Below are positions 1 to 5,891 of a stretch of 12,426 nt of DNA, piece after piece (position 1 is the first letter of the stretch; each line of letters opens with the position of its first letter). A program made the position numbers and the translations under genes. The stretch comes from Flavobacterium sp. (GTDB lineage Bacteria; Bacteroidota; Bacteroidia; Flavobacteriales; Flavobacteriaceae). The stretch is from positions 1 through 12,426 of the forward strand of contig SEBM01000053.1 of assembly GCA_004296145.1 (NCBI GenBank), in the 5' to 3' direction. Under the pieces are notes generated by a model. That model did not search any database. It saw only the letters and a list, made by a program, of their open reading frames with translations, and was not told the DNA's origin.

Positions 1-1365
1 CTTATAATTTATTTTTGAAATTTCCAGCTGGTTGTTTTTAAAATAACTTTCTGCCAGACTATCATAAGCATTTGCTGAATTAGGGTTTTCATTTTTATTT
101 AGTTCGAAAATTTTAATGGCGTCTTGCAGTCTATCAATATTCATAAATGAATATCCAATTAAATTTAGCCGTCTTTCAAAGTTCCAATCCGGATGGTTGT
201 TTTTAATATTCAAATAATTTTGATTTGCTTTTAAAAAATCTTCTTTTAAGAAACTGACGGTGATTTTTTCTTTTACATCTTCGTATGAATCCACTAAAGA
301 CTTATCTACAATCCCAGCAATATGAAAAACTACCTGATTGAAAGCCGGTAAATGCACATATTTGTTGCCATTCGACAAGAAAATGACCGTAAGATTATTG
401 TCTGGGAATTTTTGAAATGCCGTTACATTTCCGCCGCTAAATCCGTATGAACGCTGATTGTTTATGGTTGAACTTTCCCAGCCATAAGCAAAAATATCTT
501 TCTTATTAGCAAATGAAAAAGGCGCCCACATATCTGCTTTTGTCTCTTTTTTTAGAAAAATATTTTTGTCCAGGTTTTCATTCCATTGAATCAATTGCGA
601 AAGCGTTATATTCAACCCATTTCCTGAATGTGAACCGGGACCGCTGTTGAAGGTCAATTGTTTATATTTCTTAGTTTCATTATTATAAGTGTAACGAACG
701 GCACTTGAAGTTAATTTTTCAAAATCAGAACAAAAGAACACATCTGATCCATGATTTGGAAATTGTGACTGAAAAATATAATCTTCAAAAGTTTGTCCTG
801 TCACTTTTTCAATTATTTTACTGAGCAATAAATAATTAGTTTGGTTGTAACTATATTGATATCCAACAGGAGATTCTATTGGTTTTTTTGTTAAAAAAAG
901 CATTCTGTCCTCAAAGGGAGAAGTATATGGAAAATCTTTAAATTTGAAATAATCCGGAAGTCCTGAAGAATGTGTCAAAAGATTTTTGATTTTGACATCC
1001 TGCCATTCTTTCGGGAGATTGGTGAAGTATTTTGAAATTGGATCTTCCAATGTTATTTTTCCTTTTTCTACAAGTTGAAAAATGCCTACAGCTGTAATTA
1101 ATTTTGTAGTAGAAAAAACTTTAAATGGGGTATTTTTATCTACCGGTATGTTTTGTTCTAGAGATGCTTTTTCGAAATATTTCTCGTAAATAACTTTGCC
1201 ATCTTTTATTACCGCAACTGCAGCACCCGGAATCTCGTTTATTTCTATTGTTTCTTTTAAGTACTGATCAATTTTTTGTTCTGTTTCCTGATTGTGATTG
1301 TTTTGTCCGAACGAAAGATTTAGGACAAAAAAAAGCATAATAATCCTGTAGATTGAATTTTTCAT
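1..1365 (-). CDS. Serine hydrolase, beta-lactamase/PBP fold (C-terminus cut by window edge)
   Basis: Reading from the ATG at 1365 the frame stays open for 455 codons to the window edge, so the C-terminus is missing. Residues 1-20 form a signal peptide (ending L-S-F-G, then Q), so the enzyme should be exported. The catalytic S-x-x-K motif is S85-T-T-K88. The second motif, usually Y-x-N, reads Y173-N-Q. The third, usually H/K-x-G, reads F309-S-G within Y-G-F-S-G-G. The family (Pfam Beta-lactamase; AmpC-like, DD-peptidase and esterase relatives) acts on peptidoglycan-type peptides, beta-lactams or esters; the substrate cannot be told from the sequence. Residues from about 375 onward look helical and TPR-like (N-P-N-S-A-N-A-Y-D-S-L-A-E-S-Y), a common tail in Bacteroidota serine hydrolases. 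It lies just after the blaI/M56 operon on the same strand, separated by a terminator. The family call is firm; beta-lactamase activity is not established. Confidence 0.88.
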   Translation of the reverse strand, partial: MKNSIYRIIMLFFVLNLSFGQNNHNQETEQKIDQYLKETIEINEIPGAAVAVIKDGKVIYEKYFEKASLEQNIPVDKNTPFKVFSTTKLITAVGIFQLVEKGKITLEDPISKYFTNLPKEWQDVKIKNLLTHSSGLPDYFKFKDFPYTSPFEDRMLFLTKKPIESPVGYQYSYNQTNYLLLSKIIEKVTGQTFEDYIFQSQFPNHGSDVFFCSDFEKLTSSAVRYTYNNETKKYKQLTFNSGPGSHSGNGLNITLSQLIQWNENLDKNIFLKKETKADMWAPFSFANKKDIFAYGWESSTINNQRSYGFSGGNVTAFQKFPDNNLTVIFLSNGNKYVHLPAFNQVVFHIAGIVDKSLVDSYEDVKEKITVSFLKEDFLKANQNYLNIKNNHPDWNFERRLNLIGYSFMNIDRLQDAIKIFELNKNENPNSANAYDSLAESYFKNNQLEISKINYK

Positions 1366-1398
1366 CTATATAATTTTAAAAGTGAAGTTTAGTGAGAT

Positions 1399-1428
1399 AA
1401 AAAAAACCAGTCAATAAATACTGGTTTT
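1399..1428 (-). terminator. Intrinsic terminator after the blaI/M56 operon
   Basis: Arms 1403-1411 and 1420-1428 form a perfect 9-bp stem (AAAACCAGT / ACTGGTTTT) around an 8-nt loop. Read on the minus strand the second arm runs into eight consecutive T (1399-1406), a classical U-tract. It lies 22 bp after the stop of the second M56 gene and 34 bp before the serine hydrolase start. Confidence 0.8.
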
Positions 1429-1450
1429 AAAAATAATATGATTTTATGAG

Positions 1451-3253
1451 TTAAGATTTTTTGTTTTCATTTTCCATTGCTTTCATTTCAGCAGCATGTT
1501 TTTTCATTTCTTTTGCATGCTCTCTCATAATTTTTGCCTGTTTTCTCATTTCTTCTGCATTCATTCTCGCATTTTCAGCCTGATTTTTAAAATCGAATTT
1601 GAAATCAAAATCTTGCTTCATGTCTATTTGAAATTTCTGCATTTCAGTATTATAAACTTCCATGGCTAATTGAAATTTCTCCATATCTTTTTCAAAAACG
1701 ATTTCACGTTTAGACATTACTGCTTCCATTTGTTTTTCAAATTCCTTCAGGTCTGGTTCAAAAGCTTGCATTTTTTTCTCAAAATCAGCCATTTCTACCT
1801 GAAATTTAGCCATTGCCACTTTGTCTTTTGGATCAGCAGGCGCTTTTGGCGCTTTTGGCATTTTAGACATATCTGGTGCTTTTGGCATTTCTCCCTGAGG
1901 GAAAACGGGTGCTACAGGTGCTACGGGCGCAACAGGAGCTACTGGTGCAACATCAGAATCTTCAGAATTTCCAACTATCACTCTTTCAGAATTTATATAA
2001 ACAGGAGCGTTTGGAGGCGTAGGTGGTGTAAGATTACCAATACTAATTGATTTTGCTCCATTACTATCAGTTTCAATTGCTAACGTACAATCTTTAATTG
2101 CTTTATCGCCATTTATTTTGATAGTTTGTTTTTTACCGTTTTCTGATTTTACCTGAATCTTAATAGCTGTCAATTCTTTTTCTGAGTTTCTTTTTACATC
2201 AGAAACTTCTAAATCAAGATTATGATTTGCTTTTACATCTCTTTTTAAATCATCAAGCTCTTTATCAGAGGTATTTTTTGTAATTGTGATAAGTTCTTGG
2301 GTTTCCTTAACGGTGTCTTTTTGAACTACATTGCTAATTTGTTTTTTTTCCTGCGCTATCGTTTTTATTTGAAATGAAAGAATAAATGCGGCAAGTGCTG
2401 GAATTATAGCATAATATTTCCATTGATTTCTCTTTTTTGATTGATTTTTGTTTAACATAACAATTCGTTTTTTGATTAATGATTGATAAAAATGATTGGT
2501 GATTGCAACGCAATTTTCATGCGTTGTGATTTTTAAAAGCGTGTACTGATACGCTTTTCTGTCGGTAATTTTTTTAGAAGCTTCACTATCGGCAATAAAT
2601 TCAAGGTTTTGCAAAATTGCTTTTTTGTACAGCCATACAATTGGATTAAACCAAAATAAAATACAGAAGATTCTGGAAATTAAAACATCAACAGTATGAC
2701 GCTGGTCACTATGCACTTTTTCATGTTCCAGAATACTTTCTAATTCTGTCGCCGTGTATAGTGATGAGTTATACACGATATAATCGAAATAAGAAAAAGG
2801 AGCGATGTTTTCGTTGATGTCTATAAATTTGAAGTCTTCCTGTTGTTCGATTTTTTTTCCTTTTAAAACAGTATTTAAACTGTAAAAATCTAAAGCAAAC
2901 TTGATCATGAAAGCTGAAAAACCAATACTATATATGATTAAGGAAACCAAATTCCAATTGATTTCAAAGCTTTCTTTTTCAACAGGCTGCATGTATTGCG
3001 GCGAATACGCAAGATGATTGTACTGCTGAATATTTTCAATATTTATATTCGTAACAGGCTCCGGCGCCGGTTCTACCCAGACAATTTGAGTATACACTAT
3101 AAAAGGCAGTACAAGCGAGGTGATTAATCCCGCAAGTAAAAACCAACGACTACTGTTAAAAAAAGTTTCCTTGCGCAGTAAAAAAGTATAAGCAAAATAA
3201 AACATTGCTAACAACCCGCTTGATTTTACAATAAAAATGAAAAGTGCTTCCAT
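1451..3253 (-). CDS. BlaR1/MecR1-like M56 membrane metalloprotease B, with VAP linker and heptad coiled-coil tail
   Basis: 600 aa. Membrane segments lie near residues 3-22, 36-56, 101-121 and 281-298. The zinc-protease site is H177-E-K-V-H181, with E218-x-x-x-D222 supplying the probable third ligand, as in peptidase family M56. In BlaR1/MecR1 such proteins sense a signal outside the membrane and trigger cleavage of the cognate BlaI/MecI repressor; the same role is inferred here. After the last membrane segment there is a small domain (about 322-405) shared with the upstream paralogue, then a Pro-rich part with five VAP units (435-449) and a K-A-P-rich stretch, then long charged helices with strict 7-residue periodicity (481-545 and 559-590). 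There is no penicillin-binding sensor domain, so the signal is unknown. The gene starts 20 bp after the second blaI-like gene. Residues 233-276 are identical to residues 220-263 of the paralogue. Confidence 0.9.
   Translation of the reverse strand: MEALFIFIVKSSGLLAMFYFAYTFLLRKETFFNSSRWFLLAGLITSLVLPFIVYTQIVWVEPAPEPVTNINIENIQQYNHLAYSPQYMQPVEKESFEINWNLVSLIIYSIGFSAFMIKFALDFYSLNTVLKGKKIEQQEDFKFIDINENIAPFSYFDYIVYNSSLYTATELESILEHEKVHSDQRHTVDVLISRIFCILFWFNPIVWLYKKAILQNLEFIADSEASKKITDRKAYQYTLLKITTHENCVAITNHFYQSLIKKRIVMLNKNQSKKRNQWKYYAIIPALAAFILSFQIKTIAQEKKQISNVVQKDTVKETQELITITKNTSDKELDDLKRDVKANHNLDLEVSDVKRNSEKELTAIKIQVKSENGKKQTIKINGDKAIKDCTLAIETDSNGAKSISIGNLTPPTPPNAPVYINSERVIVGNSEDSDVAPVAPVAPVAPVAPVFPQGEMPKAPDMSKMPKAPKAPADPKDKVAMAKFQVEMADFEKKMQAFEPDLKEFEKQMEAVMSKREIVFEKDMEKFQLAMEVYNTEMQKFQIDMKQDFDFKFDFKNQAENARMNAEEMRKQAKIMREHAKEMKKHAAEMKAMENENKKS
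1907..1951 (-). repeat. VAP-coding 9-bp tandem repeat within M56 protein B
   Basis: Five consecutive V-A-P codon triplets (residues 435-449) give a 45-bp imperfect tandem repeat with varied synonymous codons. It encodes a stiff Pro-rich spacer between the membrane-proximal domain and the coiled-coil tail. Confidence 0.85.
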
Positions 3254-3273
3254 GGTTTTTGGTTTTGGCTTTT

Positions 3274-3636
3274 TTATTTTTTTGGATTTTCGATCATGGC
3301 TAAGATTTCGCGTAACTCATCTGCCGAAATTTTTTCTTCTTTGGCAAAAAACGAAACCATGCTTTTGTATGAACTATTAAAGTAATTGTCAATTGCTGTG
3401 CTCATAAAACCTTTTCGGTAATCCTCAATACTTACTGCCGGATAATATTGATGTGTGTTTCCAAAAGCATTATGCGCCACATAACCTTTGTCTTCCAGAT
3501 TACGAACAATTGTAGACAATGTGTTGTAATGAGGCTGATCCTCCAGGATTTCTGCCTGAATTTCTTTTACAAAAGCCTTTTTTAGCTTCCATAAAATGTG
3601 CATGATTTCTTCTTCTTTATTGGTTAATTTTTGCAT
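3274..3636 (-). CDS. BlaI/MecI/CopY-family transcriptional repressor B
   Basis: 120 aa, the usual length of the family. Residues 1-70 form the winged-helix DNA-binding domain; its most recognisable part is P35-H-Y-N-T-L-S-T-I-V-R-N-L-E-D-K-G-Y, which contains the recognition helix, followed by the wing (N-T-H-Q-Y-Y-P). The C-terminal helices (about 71-118) are the dimerisation region. In staphylococcal BlaI the partner protease triggers cleavage near an Asn-Phe pair in this region; the matching place here is probably around S95-F-F-A98 (inference from position only). Only six substitutions (residues 26, 31, 49, 54, 67, 113) separate it from the upstream paralogue over 117 aligned residues, and the recognition helix is unchanged, so both should bind the same operators and could form mixed dimers. 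It lies 23 bp after the first M56 gene with no promoter visible in the gap, so it is probably transcribed from the operon promoter near 5690. Confidence 0.93.
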   Translation of the reverse strand: MQKLTNKEEEIMHILWKLKKAFVKEIQAEILEDQPHYNTLSTIVRNLEDKGYVAHNAFGNTHQYYPAVSIEDYRKGFMSTAIDNYFNSSYKSMVSFFAKEEKISADELREILAMIENPKK

Positions 3637-3659
3637 TTTTTTATTTTTAAATGAAGAAG

Positions 3660-5258
3660 TTATTTTTTAGTCTCAATTACAATTACACCATCTTTTCCGG
3701 CTTCTCCAAATTTTGATAGTGCATCATTACCTTTAAAAACGCTCATCGTTTTAATTTGCTTTGGGTCAAGATCATCAAGATTGTAACTACTTGGCATTTC
3801 CTGATCATCAATAATTAAAAGTTGAAAACCCTGATGTTTTGTATTTGTTTTGCTATTGTTAGAAAAAGCAACTGCCCCGCCTTCATTATTAGTAAATACT
3901 ATGGTTGAACCATTAGTTGTATTAGTATTTGTGTTTGTTGTTACAACAGTGCTAACATTTGTATTAGTATTGCTGTTAGTTTTTGTACTAGTATCAGTAT
4001 TAGTGTTAACATTGGTATCTGTTTTAGTTTTTAATTTTTGGCTAATTACAACTTTTGGTTCTTTATCCTGAGAGTTGTTTATAGTTTGGATTCCGATTTT
4101 TTTATCTCCATTTTTATACGTTATTACAACTACTCCGAATTCATTTATCACTTGGTTTTCAGAATTCTGAATAGATTTTGCGTACTGCTTTCCTTTTTTT
4201 ACTTCAACTATAATTGAGGTTAATTGGTCAGCGTTATTTCTCTTAATATCAGATGTTTCAAATTTTACGCTGTGATATTTTTGCAAATTATTTTTGATAT
4301 CGTTCAAGTCTGCATCTGTAGAATTTTTACGAATTTTATAAACATCTACAGTTTCAATGTTTGAATCATTTTCCTTTATAATTTGTGGTTTATCCTTTGC
4401 AATTACTTTTATTTGAAATAAAAAGACAAATGCAATTAGTGCTGGAATCACGGCATAATACTTCCAGGAGTTTCTCTTTTTTGATTGATTTTTGTTTAAC
4501 ATAACGATTCGTTTTTTGATTAATGATTGATAAAAATGATTGGTGATTGCAACACAATTTTCGTGTGTTGTTATTTTTAAAAGTGTGTATTGATATGCTT
4601 TTTTATCCAGAAGTTTTTTTGCTGCTTCGCTGTCAGCAATAAATTCAAGATTTTGAGTAATGGCTTTTTTATAAAGCCACATAATAGGATTGAACCAAAA
4701 TACGATGCTGAATAATCTCGCAATCAAAACATCTACAGTATGATTTTGATCACTGTGTACTTTTTCATGTTCAATAATATTTTCCAGTTCTGAGGCCGTA
4801 TATAGTGATGAGTTATAAACGATATATTCAAAATAGGAGAAGGGTGCAATGTTTTCTTTTACATCTATAAATTTAAAATCGGCCTGCTGGTGGATTTTTT
4901 TTCCTTTGAGAATTGAATTCAAACTATAAAAATCAACAGCAAATTTGATTATACAAACTAAAAATCCGAGAGTGTAAAGCGCGAGAATTAAAAAGATCCA
5001 GTCTATCTCAAATGACTTTTTTTCTACAGTCTGCAATACATTCGACTGAAGATCCATATTTAAGTTAGGAGCAGCATCAATCCATACCGTTTTTGTGTAA
5101 ACCAAAAAAGGTAAAACAGCCGATGTTATCAAACCAGATAATAAAAACCATCTGTTGCTGTTAAAGAATGTTTCTTTGCGCAATAAGAAATAATAAGCAC
5201 AGTAAAACAATCCTAATAAACTAACTGATTTGGCGATATAAATGAAAATTGCTTCCAT
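3660..5258 (-). CDS. BlaR1/MecR1-like M56 membrane metalloprotease A, with TonB-plug-like tail
   Basis: 532 aa. Membrane segments lie near residues 3-22, 36-56, 87-108 and 267-285. The zinc-protease motif is H164-E-K-V-H168, with E205-x-x-x-D209 downstream, typical of peptidase M56. The inferred role is to sense an extracytoplasmic signal and inactivate the BlaI-type repressors encoded beside it. After the fourth membrane segment comes the domain shared with protein B (about 306-390), then a Thr/Asn-rich linker (411-449), then a C-terminal domain (about 476-532) ending L-D-P-K-Q-I-K-T-M-S-V-F-K-G-N-D-A and D-G-V-I-V-I-E-T-K-K. This closely resembles the plug domain of Bacteroidota TonB-dependent receptors (I-x-x-I-x-V-L-K ... 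G-V-I-x-I-x-T-K-K). By BlaR1 topology this tail should be periplasmic. The gene begins 21 bp after the first blaI-like gene. There is no penicillin-binding domain, so beta-lactam sensing should not be assumed. Confidence 0.9.
   Translation of the reverse strand: MEAIFIYIAKSVSLLGLFYCAYYFLLRKETFFNSNRWFLLSGLITSAVLPFLVYTKTVWIDAAPNLNMDLQSNVLQTVEKKSFEIDWIFLILALYTLGFLVCIIKFAVDFYSLNSILKGKKIHQQADFKFIDVKENIAPFSYFEYIVYNSSLYTASELENIIEHEKVHSDQNHTVDVLIARLFSIVFWFNPIMWLYKKAITQNLEFIADSEAAKKLLDKKAYQYTLLKITTHENCVAITNHFYQSLIKKRIVMLNKNQSKKRNSWKYYAVIPALIAFVFLFQIKVIAKDKPQIIKENDSNIETVDVYKIRKNSTDADLNDIKNNLQKYHSVKFETSDIKRNNADQLTSIIVEVKKGKQYAKSIQNSENQVINEFGVVVITYKNGDKKIGIQTINNSQDKEPKVVISQKLKTKTDTNVNTNTDTSTKTNSNTNTNVSTVVTTNTNTNTTNGSTIVFTNNEGGAVAFSNNSKTNTKHQGFQLLIIDDQEMPSSYNLDDLDPKQIKTMSVFKGNDALSKFGEAGKDGVIVIETKK
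3912..4028 (-). repeat. Thr/Asn-rich low-complexity linker coding repeat in M56 protein A
   Basis: Residues 411-449 are mostly alternating Thr and Asn with Asp, Ser and Lys interspersed (T-N-T-N-T patterns), encoded by a degenerate 6-bp repeat. It separates the shared membrane-proximal domain from the plug-like tail and occupies the same place as the VAP linker in protein B. Confidence 0.8.
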
Positions 5259-5279
5259 AACTTTTTCTTTTTAAGCGTT

Positions 5280-5645
5280 TTATTTTTCGTCCTTATTTTC
5301 TATCATGGATAAGATTTCGCGTAATTCGTCTGCAGAAATTTTTTCTTCTTTAGCAAAAAACGAAACCATACTTTTATAAGAACTATTAAAATAATTATCA
5401 ATAGCGGTGCTCATAAAACCTTTTCGATAATCTTCGATACTTACGATCGGATAGTATTGATGTGTGTTCCCAAAGGCATTATGACTTACATATCCTTTTT
5501 CTTCAAGATTGCGTACAATTGTCGATAGTGTGTTGTAATGAGGTTGATCTTCTGTAATTTCTGCCTGAACTTCTTTTACAAAAGCTTTTTTCAGCTTCCA
5601 TAAAATATGCATGATTTCCTCTTCTTTGTTCGTTAGCTTTTGCAT
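5280..5645 (-). CDS. BlaI/MecI/CopY-family transcriptional repressor A
   Basis: 121 aa. First gene of the four-gene operon. The winged-helix domain (1-70) has the family core P35-H-Y-N-T-L-S-T-I-V-R-N-L-E-E-K-G-Y and wing N-T-H-Q-Y-Y-P; residues 71-118 should form the dimerisation helices, with F96-F97 near the position where staphylococcal BlaI is cleaved. Family members bind palindromic operators as dimers and repress their own operon until the M56 partner inactivates them. This fits the upstream DNA: three AACTA-N6-TAGTT inverted repeats over the promoter, 27-83 bp from the start codon. The first 20 residues are identical to those of the second repressor. Start chosen at the ATG at 5645, the only ATG upstream of the conserved L-T-N-K-E-E-E-I-M segment. 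The regulated genes beyond its own operon are unknown. Confidence 0.94.
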   Translation of the reverse strand: MQKLTNKEEEIMHILWKLKKAFVKEVQAEITEDQPHYNTLSTIVRNLEEKGYVSHNAFGNTHQYYPIVSIEDYRKGFMSTAIDNYFNSSYKSMVSFFAKEEKISADELREILSMIENKDEK

Positions 5646-5662
5646 GTTTTCTAATTTTAATT

Positions 5663-5694
5663 CAAACCTACAACTATTTTTTTAGTTACGCAAC
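5663..5694 (-). promoter_or_regulatory. Promoter of the blaI/M56 operon
   Basis: On the minus strand a Bacteroidota -7 box TAGGTTTG (5670-5663) follows a GTTG (5694-5691; -33 consensus TTTG) with a 20-bp spacer. The -7 box ends 17 nt before the repressor ATG, so the leader would be short. The spacer contains one inverted repeat entirely, and the -33 overlaps another. Confidence 0.65.
5672..5687. promoter_or_regulatory. Putative BlaI operator O1
   Basis: AACTA-N6-TAGTT inverted repeat with an all-T centre. It lies exactly between the -33 and -7 boxes, so bound repressor should block RNA polymerase. Assignment to BlaI is inferred from position and symmetry. Confidence 0.72.
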
Positions 5695-5707
5695 TATAAA
5701 TGTAGTT
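5692..5707. promoter_or_regulatory. Putative BlaI operator O2
   Basis: Second AACTA-N6-TAGTT inverted repeat (centre TAAATG), starting exactly 20 bp from O1 and overlapping the -33 element. Its right half TGTAGTT contains the TGTA core known from characterised BlaI/MecI/CopY operators. Confidence 0.74.
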
Positions 5708-5710
5708 ATT

Positions 5711-5728
5711 TAACTAATTTATTAGTTA
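5711..5728. promoter_or_regulatory. Putative BlaI operator O3
   Basis: Third and most symmetric copy: arms TAACTAAT and ATTAGTTA around TT. Its 16-bp core (5712-5727) starts 20 bp from O2, just upstream of the -33 element. Confidence 0.74.
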
Positions 5729-5820
5729 TCTATTGATTTTGCTAGGATTTTAAAATATGAAAAATGTTCATTCAATGTGAGTAACAGGAGTAAGCTACCA
5801 GAATAGTATATACAACATAA

Positions 5821-5864
5821 CATCCTCCTGATAAAAAGCATTTAGTCTTTTTATCAGGAGGATG
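5821..5864. terminator. Strong stem-loop downstream of the MFS gene (possible terminator)
   Basis: Perfect 18-bp arms 5821-5838 and 5847-5864 (CATCCTCCTGATAAAAAG and its complement) with an 8-nt loop. It lies 27 bp after the MFS stop codon, the expected terminator position, but neither strand shows a U-tract after the stem. It could end transcription or protect the mRNA 3' end. Confidence 0.55.
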
Positions 5865-5891
5865 AAACGTTCAAAATAAAAGTTTATGAAA

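Noticed and set aside
1670..2050. Plus-strand open frame of about 126 codons
   Set aside because: It is antisense to the low-complexity tail of M56 protein B; the translation is dominated by Phe, His, Arg and Trp with no recognisable features.
3850..4071. Plus-strand open frame rich in Val and Leu, resembling a membrane peptide
   Set aside because: It is the complement of the Thr/Asn-rich linker of M56 protein A; hydrophobicity is a by-product of the repeat.
1451..5645. Calling this a beta-lactam-resistance (bla/mec) operon
   Set aside because: Neither M56 protein has a penicillin-binding sensor domain, and the nearby hydrolase has non-standard motifs; BlaI/M56 pairs in this phylum need not respond to beta-lactams.
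5855..5876. AGGAGG followed by ATG, looking like a ribosome-binding site and start
   Set aside because: The frame has only five codons before a stop, and the sequence is one arm of the hairpin.
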